Notes: generated by a model not told the origin, from the sequence alone. Shown: positions 8,944 to 19,400, counted from the first letter of the stretch. The stretch: 64,000 nt of DNA from SZUA-320 sp963707875 (GCA_963707875.1 CAVPRU010000003.1:310001-374000), one strand, 5' to 3'. Numbers and translations are program-made.

Positions 8944-9719
8944 CGGGCGACACGCTCCCGGCTCAGGTGATCGGCGAGGTAGATCAGGATGGTCGTGGCC
9001 ACCAGCACCAGGGTACTCACGGCGTTGATGGTGGGCTCCACCGTCCGGCGGACCATGCCATAGATCACCACCGGCAGGGTGGACGATCCACTGCCCGCCA
9101 CGAACGAAGTGATGACATAATCGTCGAATGAGAGCGTGAATGCGAGCAGGGCGCCCGCCATGATCCCCGGCGCCAGTTGCGGCAGCGTCACCCGGAAGAA
9201 GGTGGTGCGCTGGTTGGCGCCCAGGATCATCGCCGCTTCCTCCAGGGATTCGTCCATCCCGGCCAGCCGGGCGCGCACCACCACCGTCACGAATGACACG
9301 CTGAACGCCACATGGGCGACGACGATCGTCCCGACGCCTAGCGCCAGGCCGGCGGTGGCGAACAGGGTCAGCAACGAGATCCCGACCACGATCTCCGGTG
9401 TCACCAGCGGCACGTAGAGCAGGCTCTCGATCGTGGCCCGGGCCCGGAACCGGTACCGGGCGAGCGCCAGGGCAAGCAAGGTACCGAAGACGGTCGAGAC
9501 CACGGCGCTGGTCAGTCCCACCACCGTGCTGAGCCACAGCCCCCGGAGAATGTCGGGCCGGGCCAGCAGGTCGCGGTACCACTCCAGGGTGAATCCATTC
9601 CAGGCCACGGAAAACCGTGAGGCGTTGAACGAAAACGCCATCAGGATCAGGAGCGGGACGTGCAGGAAGAGGTAGACCCCCGCCACCACCGCGCCGAGCC
9701 AGCGAGGAATCCGGGTCAC
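8940..9719 (-). CDS. potC: Polyamine ABC transporter permease PotC
   Basis: This is a 259-residue inner-membrane permease with six predicted spans and the cytoplasmic EAA loop (EEAAMILGANQRTTFFRVTLPQ) that contacts the ATPase PotA. The order of spans and the sequence FSFDDYVITSFVAG near the C-terminus are typical of PotC. Translation starts at GTG, one base after the potB stop, and ends four bases inside potD. It pairs with PotB to form the transmembrane channel. Confidence 0.95.
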   Translation of the reverse strand: MTRIPRWLGAVVAGVYLFLHVPLLILMAFSFNASRFSVAWNGFTLEWYRDLLARPDILRGLWLSTVVGLTSAVVSTVFGTLLALALARYRFRARATIESLLYVPLVTPEIVVGISLLTLFATAGLALGVGTIVVAHVAFSVSFVTVVVRARLAGMDESLEEAAMILGANQRTTFFRVTLPQLAPGIMAGALLAFTLSFDDYVITSFVAGSGSSTLPVVIYGMVRRTVEPTINAVSTLVLVATTILIYLADHLSRERVAR

Positions 9720-9720
9720 C

Positions 9721-10563
9721 TCAGAACCCCATCGCCGGGTCCCGATCCCGACGCCGCAGATACAGCAGCACGCCCAGCAGCACCACGGCCATCATCACCA
9801 TCGCGGCCGCCGACCCGAACGGCCAGTTGCGCGCCGCAGTGAACTGATTCTGCACCAGGTTCCCGATCAGCATCTGCTTGGCCCCGCCCAGCAGATCGGA
9901 CGGAATGAACGACCCCAGGGCCGGGATGAACACCAGCAGCGAGCCCGCCACCACCCCCGGCATCGAGAGTGGCAGGGTGACCCGGAGGAAACGCGTCACC
10001 GGGCGGGCGCCCAGGACCGCGGCGGCTTCCTCCAGGGCAGGGTCCTGACGCTCCAGTGAGGCGTAGATCGGGAGGATCATGAACGGCAGAAAGGTGTAGA
10101 CCAGACCGGCCATGACGGCGAATGGGGTGTACAGCAGGGTCAGCGGTTCGCCGATCAGACCGGCGGACATCAGCGCGCTGTTGATCAACCCGGTGTCCCG
10201 GAGCAGGAAGATCATCGCGAAGGTCCGGACCAGTGAGCTGGTCCAGAACGGCAGGATCACCAGGAAGAGCAGCAGGTTCCGCCACCGAGTGCTCCGGGCC
10301 AGCACCAGGGCGACCGGGTACCCGAGCAGCAGGCTGATCCCGGTGCAGAGGGCGGCGGCCACCAGGGTCCGCTGAAGAATGGACAGGTAGAGTGGATCGA
10401 AGAACCGGCGATAGTGGCCGAGGGTCCAGCCCCACTCCACCCCGCCATAGGTCCCGCGGGTCATCAGGCTGTACCCCGCGATGATCACCATCGGGACCAG
10501 GAAGAACGCCACCAGCCAGAGTCCGCCCGGAGCGAGCAGCAGCCAGGGCCGGCCGCGGGCCAT
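9721..10563 (-). CDS. potB: Polyamine ABC transporter permease PotB
   Basis: This is a 280-residue permease with six membrane spans and an EAA loop (EEAAAVLGARPVTRFLRVTLP). Sequences such as PFWTSSLVRTFAMIFLLRDTG and FIPSDLLGGAKQMLIGNLVQNQF are characteristic of PotB. I prefer the ATG at 10563, which overlaps the potA stop as TGATG, to an upstream in-frame ATG at 10602. The longer version would extend into potA and adds an uncharacteristic tail. It forms the channel with PotC in the cytoplasmic membrane. Confidence 0.94.
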   Translation of the reverse strand: MARGRPWLLLAPGGLWLVAFFLVPMVIIAGYSLMTRGTYGGVEWGWTLGHYRRFFDPLYLSILQRTLVAAALCTGISLLLGYPVALVLARSTRWRNLLLFLVILPFWTSSLVRTFAMIFLLRDTGLINSALMSAGLIGEPLTLLYTPFAVMAGLVYTFLPFMILPIYASLERQDPALEEAAAVLGARPVTRFLRVTLPLSMPGVVAGSLLVFIPALGSFIPSDLLGGAKQMLIGNLVQNQFTAARNWPFGSAAAMVMMAVVLLGVLLYLRRRDRDPAMGF

Positions 10564-11672
10564 CAGGCCTCCTCCAGCACCTGGCAGTCCTCGGGGAGCC
10601 ACCCGACCAGGGTGGCGTCTCCCTGGCGCCAGGGCACCGGCTTGATCAGCTGACCTTCGTTGCGGAACGCCACCCGCATCAAGCCGCCCTCACGGAGATC
10701 CACCGCCACATGGATCGTCTCCCCGAGGTAGATCACGTCCCGGATGGTGCCGGCCAGGGTGTTCTCATTCGCGGGCGCCTCGCCCGGCCGGAACAGGTCG
10801 AGCCATTCCGGCCGGATCGCCAGATTGACCTGGCCTCCGACGGCCAGGCCGGCCACATCGGGAATCCGGAGGACGGTGTCCTTGTGTCGCACGGTCCAGC
10901 ACTCCGGGGTCCGAGCCAGGATGATCCCGCCCACGAAGTTGGACTCCCCGATGAACCCCGCCACAAAGGCGGTCCGTGGGTTCTCGTAGATCTCGGCCGG
11001 GGTGCCCACCTGGACGACCTTCCCCTGGTCCATGACCGCGATCCGGTCCGACATGGTGAGCGCTTCCTCCTGGTCATGGGTGACATAGAGGAAGGTGATC
11101 CCCAGCCGCCGGTTGAGCGCCTTGAGCTCCAGCTGCATCTCCTTGCGGAGCTTCAGATCGATGGCGCCGAGCGGCTCGTCCAGCAGCAGGATCGAGGGCT
11201 CCAGCACCAGCGCCCGGGCCAGGGCGACCCGCTGACGCTGGCCACCGGAGAGCTGCGATGGCATCCGGCGGCCATACACCGCCGGGTCGAGCCGCACCAG
11301 CCGGAGCGCTTCCCGGACGCGATCGGGAATCTCGGCCTTCGGGGTGCGTCGCTGTTCCAGCCCGAATGCCACGTTCCGTTCCACCGAGAGGTGGGGAAAG
11401 AGGGCGTAGCTCTGGAACACCATCGACAGATTGCGGCGATAAGGGGGAAGGCCCGTCACCTCCCGACCTTCGATCAGCACCTCTCCCTCGTCGGGCAGAT
11501 CGAAGCCGGCCAGCATCCGGAGCGTGGTCGTCTTGCCGCAGCCGGAGGGTCCCAGCAGCGAGAAGAACTCACCGGGCTGGAGGGTGAGGGAGACGTCGTC
11601 GACGGCGGGAGTGCCGTCGTAGAACTTGCTGAGGCCGCGGAACTCCACGGCGGGCGTGGCGGGCGTCGTCAC
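10563..11672 (-). CDS. potA: Polyamine ABC transporter ATP-binding protein PotA
   Basis: This is a 369-residue ABC ATPase that powers the PotBCD importer. The Walker A (GPSGCGKTT, about residues 41-49), Q-loop region (VFQSYALFPHLSV), signature LSGGQRQRVA, Walker B ILLLDEPLGAID and H-loop THDQEEA are all present. After about residue 240 comes a C-terminal TOBE-like regulatory domain, as in PotA. The start is GTG with a poor ribosome site. A nine-codon reading frame beginning ATGGTGACC ends in a TGA that overlaps this GTG; it may assist initiation or be chance. It is the first gene of the operon. Confidence 0.95.
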   Translation of the reverse strand: MTTPATPAVEFRGLSKFYDGTPAVDDVSLTLQPGEFFSLLGPSGCGKTTTLRMLAGFDLPDEGEVLIEGREVTGLPPYRRNLSMVFQSYALFPHLSVERNVAFGLEQRRTPKAEIPDRVREALRLVRLDPAVYGRRMPSQLSGGQRQRVALARALVLEPSILLLDEPLGAIDLKLRKEMQLELKALNRRLGITFLYVTHDQEEALTMSDRIAVMDQGKVVQVGTPAEIYENPRTAFVAGFIGESNFVGGIILARTPECWTVRHKDTVLRIPDVAGLAVGGQVNLAIRPEWLDLFRPGEAPANENTLAGTIRDVIYLGETIHVAVDLREGGLMRVAFRNEGQLIKPVPWRQGDATLVGWLPEDCQVLEEA

Positions 11673-11777
11673 CCGGCCAAGCGGAAGGGGGTCACCATGA
11701 TGGGGGGGAATGTGATGCCAGACGGAGGAGAATGCGAGCGGCGGCTCCCCGGCACTGTCGCTCGACCCGTCGGCACG

Positions 11778-13721
11778 TCAGCCAGGGAGCGCCTCTTCAC
11801 CGGCTTGGGCCCAGGCAGTCATCGCCACCTCCAGTTCGGTCCTGGCCTGATCCAGTTCACGGGCCAACTCGCCCGCCCGTCGCACACCCTCGACGGCACC
11901 CTGGTACAGCGCCGGATCGGCCAATGCCTTCTGGAGCCGAACGACTCGAGCCTCGAGTTTCGCGACCTCCGCCTCAAGTGCTCCGAGCCGGCGACTCCGG
12001 TCCCGGCGCTGAACGGCATCCCGATCACGGACTGCCGCTCGCTGCTGGCCGCCAGCCTTCTCGGCCAGCCGCCGGTCATCGGCTTCCTCCGCCCTGCGAC
12101 GTTCGGCCGCGCGCTGCCGCTCGGCCTGTACCACCTCCCACTCCACGAACGGCCCCTGAAAGTCCACCAGACGGCCGTTCTCCAGCGACCAGACCCGGGT
12201 CGCCAGCTCCCGGAGGAACGCCCGGTCGTGACTGACCAGCAGCACGGTCCCATCGTAGTCCTCGATCGCGTCCTCGACCGCTTCGATGCTCTCCACGTCG
12301 AGGTGGTTGGTCGGCTCATCGAGTACCAGCAGGTTGGCCCGTGCCAGGGTGATCATCGCGAGGGCCACCCGGGCCCGCTCGCCCCCTGAGAGGGTATTGG
12401 TGGACCGCTGGACCTCCTCGCCGCTGAACCCGAAGGCCCCGAGGTGATTCTGCACCTGACCCCGGGTCCATTGCGGTCGGAGATCGTGGATCACATCGAA
12501 GATCGTCTTCTCCAGCGGCACCCCGGCCAGATCCTGCCGGTACCAGGCCGGGGTGATCGAACCACCCAGCCTCCCGGTCCCGCCCCCGGGCGCCCGATCG
12601 CCCAGGAGGGTCGCGAGCAGAGTGGTCTTCCCCGCCCCGTTGGGACCGACCACCGCGACGATGTCTCCTCGCATCGCCGTCACCGAGGCGTCGTCCACCA
12701 GCACCCGGTCCCCGATCGCCACCCGGAGCTTCTCCGTCTGAACGACCCGGTCGCCGCCCCGTTCACTGGTCTCCAGCCGGAGGGTCATCGCGCCCATCTG
12801 CCCTGCCACCGCCGACAGACGGGGCAGCCGGGCCAGACGGGTGCGCCGGCCCTTGGCCTGAGCGCTGTTGCCACCGGCGATGTTGCGCCGGATGTAATCC
12901 TCTTCCTTGTCGATCGCGGCCCGCTGCCGGTCGTAGGCTCGCTGCTGGGCATACTCCCGCTCGGCCCGCTGGGTCACGAACGACGAGTAGCCACCACCAT
13001 AGGGCACTGCCGTCCGGTTGGAGACGTGGAGCACATGGTCCACGGTGTCGTCCAGGAAGGCCCGGTCGTGGCTGATGACGATGACGGTCTCGCCCAGAGC
13101 CCCGAGGTACTCCGTCAGCCACTGGGTGGTGTCGAGGTCGAGGTGGTTGGTGGGTTCATCCAGCAGCAGCAGATCGGCCGGGGCGGCCAGCGGCGCCGCC
13201 AGCCCGACGCGACCGCGTTCCCCGCCGCTCAGGGCCGAGAGGGGGCGGGTCTTGGCGTCCTCGGGGTCGAAGTCGAGCCCCTGAAGCACCGCGTCCACCC
13301 GGGCGTGGAAGTCGTAGCCGCCGAGATGCGCGAACCGCTCCTGGTCCCGGCCATACCGCTCCAGTTCGGCCTCGCTCAGCCGGTCCCCCAGCTCGGCCAT
13401 GCGCTCGCCTTGCCGAGCCAGGTCGCGTTCCAGCGCCATCGCCTCGGTGTATCCTGCCGCCGCGGCCTCCCAGACCGTGCTCGCCTGGCCAAAGTCGCGG
13501 TACTGATCGAGCAGGGCGATCCGGAGGGCGGTCGGGCGCACCACTACCCCCCTGGTCGGTTCCAGGTCGCCGGTGATGAGCCGGAAGAGGGTGGTCTTCC
13601 CAGCGCCATTGCGTCCGACGATGCCCCAGCGCTCGCCGGCCATTACGGTGAAGCCGACATCCTGGAGGAGGGTCTTGCCGCCGAACTCGACTCCGACTTC
13701 GGCGAAACTCAGGAGGGTCAC
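11778..13721 (-). CDS. ABC-F family ATPase (Uup/EttA-like)
   Basis: This is a 647-residue soluble protein with two tandem ABC domains and no membrane segments, the ABC-F arrangement used by ribosome-associated translation factors. The first half has GRNGAGKTT, LSGGERGRV and LLLLDEPTNHLD; the second has GPNGAGKTT, LSGGERARVA and LLVLDEPTNHLD. An arginine-rich interdomain linker (RRTRLARLPRL) and a C-terminal coiled coil (LEAEVAKLEARVVRLQKAL) resemble Uup. The start is taken as GTG at 13721 because it overlaps the upstream gene's TGA as GTGA. Longer in-frame starts would run into that gene. It may rescue stalled ribosomes or confer ribosome protection; the exact subfamily is uncertain. Confidence 0.92.
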   Translation of the reverse strand: MTLLSFAEVGVEFGGKTLLQDVGFTVMAGERWGIVGRNGAGKTTLFRLITGDLEPTRGVVVRPTALRIALLDQYRDFGQASTVWEAAAAGYTEAMALERDLARQGERMAELGDRLSEAELERYGRDQERFAHLGGYDFHARVDAVLQGLDFDPEDAKTRPLSALSGGERGRVGLAAPLAAPADLLLLDEPTNHLDLDTTQWLTEYLGALGETVIVISHDRAFLDDTVDHVLHVSNRTAVPYGGGYSSFVTQRAEREYAQQRAYDRQRAAIDKEEDYIRRNIAGGNSAQAKGRRTRLARLPRLSAVAGQMGAMTLRLETSERGGDRVVQTEKLRVAIGDRVLVDDASVTAMRGDIVAVVGPNGAGKTTLLATLLGDRAPGGGTGRLGGSITPAWYRQDLAGVPLEKTIFDVIHDLRPQWTRGQVQNHLGAFGFSGEEVQRSTNTLSGGERARVALAMITLARANLLVLDEPTNHLDVESIEAVEDAIEDYDGTVLLVSHDRAFLRELATRVWSLENGRLVDFQGPFVEWEVVQAERQRAAERRRAEEADDRRLAEKAGGQQRAAVRDRDAVQRRDRSRRLGALEAEVAKLEARVVRLQKALADPALYQGAVEGVRRAGELARELDQARTELEVAMTAWAQAGEEALPG

Positions 13722-14431
13722 TTCCGGGCGGACCTTCTGGCGCCCGCGGGCCGCTTCAGGGGCCGACCACGATGTGCCGCGGCTTTCGCGATATAGCTCG
13801 CGGCGTCCGGGGTCTTGCACCCGGTCTCGCCGTGATCCACTTCGACCCTCCCGATCCGACGGGCGGCCGCCACTGCGGCCTTCTGCAGCGCGCCACCACG
13901 GCTGCCGACCGCGATTAGTGCGTTGTTCATCGCGTAGCGGACGCGGTTCTTTGCCTTGCCGATCTCGGCTTCGACCCGTTCGATGAGGGCAAGGAGGTCA
14001 CTGGTCTCAACCGCTCCCTCTTGCATCGCCAGATGGCTCCAGAGGTTCCACCCCGCAGTCGCCACCCACTCTACCGTTGACTTGCTCCACCGCTCCGCCC
14101 GGTTCCGGGCGTGCTTCGACCTGGCGACCAGCCCGGAGACGGCTCCGATTACGACGTAGTTGCCGGGGACCTCGACCCAGGAATTGGCCTCGGCGGTGGT
14201 CAGGAGCGTCGGATCGGCCACCATGCAGGCCAGAACCCGAGCGTCGTGAATACCGGTCTTCCAGAGTGCCACGGCGAGCGCGTGGTCGGTGCCGATACGC
14301 TTCCGGAGCGTGCCAAGGTTGGCGTACGAGACCCCGAATGCCGGCCCCGTGACGCCATGCCGAGCATAGACCTTCCGGTTCTGCGCCGTCCCGAACTTTT
14401 CCAGTTCTTTCATCACCATGTCCAGCTCCAT
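13718..14431 (-). CDS. DNA alkylation repair enzyme-like HEAT-repeat protein
   Basis: This protein of about 237 residues resembles the AlkD/AlkC-like DNA alkylation repair family (PF08713). It is built of HEAT-like helical repeats, with the family-typical YAMNNALIAVGSRGG and WNLWSHLAMQEG. These enzymes excise alkylated purines such as 3-methyladenine. The chosen ATG is preceded by AAAGGAGG five bases away; an upstream in-frame ATG at 14500 lacks this. The C-terminus is basic (RPLKRPAGARRSARK), which could help DNA contact. It overlaps the ABC-F gene by four bases, so the two are cotranscribed. Glycosylase activity is inferred from the family only. Confidence 0.82.
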   Translation of the reverse strand: MELDMVMKELEKFGTAQNRKVYARHGVTGPAFGVSYANLGTLRKRIGTDHALAVALWKTGIHDARVLACMVADPTLLTTAEANSWVEVPGNYVVIGAVSGLVARSKHARNRAERWSKSTVEWVATAGWNLWSHLAMQEGAVETSDLLALIERVEAEIGKAKNRVRYAMNNALIAVGSRGGALQKAAVAAARRIGRVEVDHGETGCKTPDAASYIAKAAAHRGRPLKRPAGARRSARK

Positions 14432-14566
14432 CGTGCCCTCCTTTGTCGCCACAGACCGAATCGTACTGGCCCTACTCACACCTCCTGCGACAATGGTCAA
14501 TCGTCGGACCGGGACCCAGCGGGGCGGGAAAGGTAGCGAAGGCTGGGGGTTGACGCCCCAGGAAAT

Positions 14567-14590
14567 ATATGTAAGTTAATACTTACATAT
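14567..14590. promoter_or_regulatory. Perfect 10+4+10 palindrome, probable ArsR-type operator
   Basis: The sequence ATATGTAAGT, a TAAT spacer and ACTTACATAT form a perfect inverted repeat. It is strikingly AT-rich in a GC-rich setting. It overlaps the first two bases of the ATG of the adjacent ArsR-like reading frame and lies in the space shared with the divergent DNA repair gene. Its size and symmetry suit a dimeric winged-helix repressor. It probably served autoregulation of the ArsR-SRPBCC gene. Binding is inferred. Confidence 0.7.
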
Positions 14591-15077
14591 GGATGACATG
14601 GCCCCGGTTTTTGACGCCCTCGGACACCCCGCCCGACGAACGATCCTCGACATCGTCAAGGCCAATCCTGGCTGCTCAGTGGGTCAGCTGGCGCGGGAGT
14701 TCGACACCACACGGGTCGGAGTCATGCACCACCTCCGGCAGCTGGAGGAGTGCCAGCTGATCCTGTCGGAGAAGGTGGGTCGGACCCGCCATCTGTATCA
14801 CAACCCGATCCCGATCCAGCTGATCTACGACCGGTGGACCACCGAGTACGCCGGCTTCTGGGCCAGCCGGATGGCAAGTACACCTCGGTGGTGGGGGACA
14901 TCCTCGAGGTCGACCCGCCGCGACGCCTCGCCCACACGATGAAGTTCACCGGGTACGATGACCCGTTCTGCCGGGGGACCGACGCCTTCAGGGAAGTCCC
15001 GGGCGGAGTGGAATTCCCTGAAGTACGACGGACGGCTCAGTGCACGGCTCGACAAGGACGTGACCGGGCTGTGGTAG
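14589..15077 (+). pseudogene. Decayed ArsR-family regulator fused to an SRPBCC (AHSA1-like) domain
   Basis: The first 95 or so codons encode a good ArsR-type winged helix (VFDALGHPARRTILDIV, SVGQLAREFDTTRVGVMHHL). The frame then ends early at 14942. After about 14865 the +2 frame continues with SRPBCC-like sequence (GKYTSVVGDILEVDPPRRLAHT). From about 14990 the original frame resumes (EWNSLKYDGRLSARLDKD) to a TAG at 15077. Intact relatives carry an SRPBCC domain of about 130 residues after the HTH, so an internal stretch is also missing. At least two frame changes plus a deletion point to a real pseudogene. The N-terminal HTH alone might still be made and bind the upstream palindrome. Confidence 0.75.
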
Positions 15078-15099
15078 AGTGGATCGTGGCGCTTCGGCC

Positions 15100-16431
15100 T
15101 TAGCCGGTCCGCGGAGCAGCTGCCCGCCGCACTACCAGCCAGTGACCCAACGCCACCGCCACCACCACCAGCAGCCAGATTCCCTCCCGCGGGGTCATCC
15201 GGGTCACCAGCAGCAACGAGGCGCTCAACCCGACCCCCGCCATCAACCACCCCATCGGCGCCCGGAACCCCGGCTCCGACACTCTTCCCTGCCCGGCCGT
15301 ATCCCACCGGCGGAACACCATCAGGGCCGCACAGACCAGTCCGTAGGTCAGCAGCCGCGACACCGTCGACAGGCTGATGTTCGACAACAGCCCGCCCTGC
15401 AAGCTCAGGACATACGTCAGCCCGGTGTAGCTCAGGATCGACACCCACGGGGTCCGCCACCGCGGGTGGACCCGGCGGAAGACCGCCGGCAGGTCGCCCC
15501 GCTCCGCCATGGCATAGGTCAGCCGCGGTATCGCCACCATCGCCGAGGCCCCCCACCCGGAGACCGACACCAGCGCCGCCAACGACATCACCACCGCCCC
15601 CGGTCCCCCCAGAAAGACCCGGGCCACCTCCGCCAGCGGCCGGTCGGATGCCCCGGGATCGGGTAGCGTGACCAGCACCGCGACCTGCACCAGCAGGTAG
15701 ATCACCACCACCGCCGCCAGCCCGGTGATCAACCCAAACGGGATGTGCCGCTTCGGATCCTTCGCCTCGCCGAGCGGAATGGTGGACGCCTCGAACCCGC
15801 CGTAGGAGAACATCAGCAGCAGGAGGACGGTCAGCCACCCGTCAGGCGAGTTCGCCATCGGCGTGACCGCCGGGACGGCCAACCCCCGCGCCAGCCAGGC
15901 CAGCCCCAGCGCCCCGATCAGCAGCATTGGGAGCAGCTTGACAACCGCGAAGATGTTGCTGACCATGGTGCCGCTCGACACACCCCGGAGGTTGATGACA
16001 CAGAGCACCCCCAGGAAGAGCGCACCAGCAAAGGCTCCGCCCTCGGGTGTGCTGGCCGGTGCCCAGAGTTCGGCCAGGTAGGTCGTGAGGAGATTGACCT
16101 GGACTGCGGAGGAAATCACCCGGACGAAGTAGGCCATCCATCCCATCTGGAGGCCCATCAGCCGACCGAAGGCAACCCGGGCATAGAGGTAGGGACCACC
16201 CGCCTCCTCGAACCGCGAGGCCACCTCGGCGAAACTCAACATGATGGCGCTCGCCACCAGGGCCGCCAGGATCAGCGCCAGCAGCGACCACCAGCCGAGC
16301 CGGGCGGCCACGGTACCGGGAAGCGCAAAGACCCCGCTCCCCAGGACGCCGTTGAGCACCAGGGCGGCCAGGCTCCATTTGCCGATGGTGCGCAGCACGG
16401 TGGAAGCGCCCGGGGCGCTGCCGCTCGACAT
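15100..16431 (-). CDS. APC-family amino acid permease
   Basis: This is a 443-residue inner-membrane transporter with about 12 hydrophobic spans. The N-terminal motif GVLGSGVFALPGTVAARLG is the G[S/T]G-containing unwound helix of the APC superfamily, and FEEAGGPYLYARVAFG and FSYGGFEASTIPLGEAKDP follow at the expected places. It resembles YjeH/CtrA-type exchangers and is clearly paralogous to the permease ending at 50506 (shared GSGVFALPGTVAARLG-like start and LPDPGASDRPLAEVARV-like loop). The substrate cannot be read from sequence. It lies 20 nt downstream of the VPS10-like gene on the same strand and is probably cotranscribed. Confidence 0.9.
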   Translation of the reverse strand: MSSGSAPGASTVLRTIGKWSLAALVLNGVLGSGVFALPGTVAARLGWWSLLALILAALVASAIMLSFAEVASRFEEAGGPYLYARVAFGRLMGLQMGWMAYFVRVISSAVQVNLLTTYLAELWAPASTPEGGAFAGALFLGVLCVINLRGVSSGTMVSNIFAVVKLLPMLLIGALGLAWLARGLAVPAVTPMANSPDGWLTVLLLLMFSYGGFEASTIPLGEAKDPKRHIPFGLITGLAAVVVIYLLVQVAVLVTLPDPGASDRPLAEVARVFLGGPGAVVMSLAALVSVSGWGASAMVAIPRLTYAMAERGDLPAVFRRVHPRWRTPWVSILSYTGLTYVLSLQGGLLSNISLSTVSRLLTYGLVCAALMVFRRWDTAGQGRVSEPGFRAPMGWLMAGVGLSASLLLVTRMTPREGIWLLVVVAVALGHWLVVRRAAAPRTG

Positions 16432-16451
16432 GAGTGGTCCGGTGCTTCGGG

Positions 16452-19400
16452 CTACGGCGTCGTGACTACCCCGGCCAGGCCTCGGGTTTGCAGCCGGGCG
16501 TTGAAGCCGGCAAGGCCGTCCCTCACCAGCGCGTCAAACCGACCCTGCACCTCGGTCAGCTGGGCCCGCAGCAGCGCGTGGACCTCCCGCTGCTGATCGG
16601 TCGGCCCTTCGTCCGACCCCGTCAGGCCCCCGGCCAGATAGCTGAACCTGGCTGCCAGCTTCGGCGGGTACCGGATGCCATCCTGCCCCCGCCCGGTCAG
16701 CCGGAGCTGGATCAGCTCCTCCTCCACCGCGATGAATCGCTGCTCGACCGAATCGGCCGCGGCCTTGAGATCGGCGGCGTCACCCGGCAAGGCGGCGCGG
16801 AGCGCCACCAGCTGGGCTCGGGTCCGTTCGATCCGATTGACCATGCCCGCGGCCTGATTGAGATCCTTCATGATCTCGTCCACCAGGGCGGTCTGGGCCA
16901 GGATGCCCTCCTCGCTGCCTCCTGACAGCGGGTCTTTCCGAACCACCAGTCCAGTGGTCTGTTCCACCGACCCGACCTTGACCCGGACGGTGTAGCGGCC
17001 GGGCGGAACCTGCGCCGCACTCCGTCCGAAGTCCGGCGCGTTCCGGCCGTCGGCCCCGACCTGGATCTCCGGGGCATGGAGCGGTGGAGTGCGAAGCTTG
17101 ACCTCGGTGGTCTGGTCACGATTGAGGTCCCATGTCACCCGGTTCACCCCGACCGTCTTGCCGCCCTTGAGAGTGCGGACCGCCATGCCCGCCGCGTCCA
17201 GGATGGCGATCTCGACGCTGTCGGGCGGCTCCTTGCCCAGCCAGTAGTTGATCTCCGCCCCGTAGGCCGGGTTGGTACCGGCAATCGGATCCGGCAGCAG
17301 TCCCCAGCCGCCCTCGTTGAGCTTGTAGCGCCACGCCTGACGCAGGGTGAAGAGGTGGGCATCCCTGGCCACCACTTCAGCGGTCAGCTGCTGGATCGGG
17401 GACAGGTCGTCGAGCACCCAGATCCCGCGACCGTAGGTCGCGACCACCAGGTCGTTGAACTCCTTCTGGACGACCAGGTCGTACACCGGTGCGTGCGGCA
17501 GGTTCCCCTGCAACGGTTGCCAGCGACTGCCATTGTCAAACGAGACGTAGAGCCCACCCTCGGTGCCAAGGTAGAGCAGCCCGCGCCGCACCGGATCCTC
17601 GCGCACCACGTGGGCGTAACTGAGCGGGGTCTTCTCGAGTCCGTTCACGATCAGGGTCCAGCTGCGCCCGTAGTCGGCCGTGCGATAGACCCAGGGATCC
17701 CGGTTGTTGGCCTGATGGCCATCCACGGTGAGGTAGGCGGTGCCAGCCGCGTACCGGGACGCTTCGATGGTGCTGACGGTCCCCCAGGGAATCAGCCCCG
17801 GCAGGTTGCCCGTCAGATCGGTCCAGTTGGCCCCGCCGTTCCGGGTGACGTGCACCTTCCCGTCATTGGTCCCGGCCCAGATCAGGCCCCGCTCCAGAGG
17901 GGATTCCGCGATCGAGAAGACCACCCCGGCGTACTCCACCCCGATGTTGTCCGGGGTGAGTCCACCGGAGATGACCTGCCGGCTCCTGTCGTTGAGCGTC
18001 AGGTCGGGGCTGACGACATCCCAGCTCTGGCCGCCGTTGGTCGTCCGGTGAACGTGTTGACTCCCCACGTAGATCGTGTTCCGGTCGTGCGGGGAGATCA
18101 TCAGCGGGAAGTTCCAGACGAAGCGGTACTTGAGCGCCTCGGCGGGCGAGCCGATCGGAGACTCAGGCCAGACCTCCACATTCCGACCCACGCCGGCCTT
18201 GACGTCGTAGCGCACCACGATCCCGCCGCCGGCCCCGTACCCCGAGGCGCTCGACCAGACAATGTTGGGATCCTCGGGGTCAGGAGTCGCCCAGCCGCTC
18301 TCGCCCCCGCCCACCGTGGTCCACGCGCTGCGGGGAATCTGTCCGGTGGTGAAGAAGCTGGCGATCTTGCTGTTGCTGGGCCCGCGGGCCGAGGGACCGT
18401 CCTGCCGATTGCTGTAGACCCAGTAGGGCACCTGGTGGTCGACGGTGACGTGGTACATCTGCGCGATCGGCAGCGAGTACTTGAGCCAGGACCGTCCCCG
18501 ATTGCTGCTCACTGAGACGCAGCAGTCGCTGCCCACCACCATCCGGTTGCCGTTGGTCGGGTCAATCCACATGTCGTGGTGGTCCCAGCCCGGGCTGTCG
18601 GCGAACGACAGGTCGACCGTGGTCCTGCCCCCGTCGAGGGTCTTGGTGGCATTCCCCGCCAGGAACCACGCCTCATCCGCGTCGTCCGGCTCGACGGCCA
18701 TCCGGGTGTAGTACTGGGTCCGGCCCGCCAGCTCCCGGTCATGGCTCACCACCGCCCAGGCCTTCCCGCCGTTCTCCGATCGCCACAGTTCGCCCGACTC
18801 GGCCTCGAAGCCGGGGAGCGGGACCCCATCGCTCGTCTCGATCAAGGCATAGACCCGATCGGGATTGGCGGGGGAGATGCCGAGCCCGACCTTGCCGAAC
18901 GGCTTGGTGGGGAGCCCATTGCCGGTGAGCCGGGTCCAGGTGATCCCGCCGTCGGTGCTCTTCCAGATTCCGCTGCCGGCTCCGCCGCTGGTGCGACCCC
19001 AGGTGCGAATCTCGATCTGCCAGGTCGCCGCGTAGAGAATTCGGGGGTTGGACGGATCCATCACCAGATCGATTGCCCCGGTGCTGTCGTTGACGAACAG
19101 GGTCCGCTGCCAGGTCTGACCCCCATCGGTCGTGCGATAGACCCCCCGCTCAGGTTGGGGACCGTAGCCGTGGCCCAGAGCCGCCACCAGCACGATGTCA
19201 GGATTGGTCGGATGGATCACGATCCGGGCGATCCGCCCGGTCCGGTCCAGCCCCATCCTGGTCCACGATGTCCCGGCATCGGTCGAGCGGTACATCCCCC
19301 AGCCGATGGAGATATGGCTCCGGATGAACGGCTCGCCGGTGCCGGCCCAGACCACGTTGGGGTCGGACGGGGCCACCGCCAGGGCACCGATCGAGGCCAC

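Noticed and set aside
10710..12389. 559-codon plus-strand frame antisense to potA and the ABC-F gene
   Set aside because: Histidine/arginine/proline-rich with no motif, and both sense genes have complete ABC motifs.
17076..18515. 479-codon plus-strand frame inside the first VPS10-like gene
   Set aside because: Same reasons as the other antisense frames; it lies wholly within a well-supported coding region.
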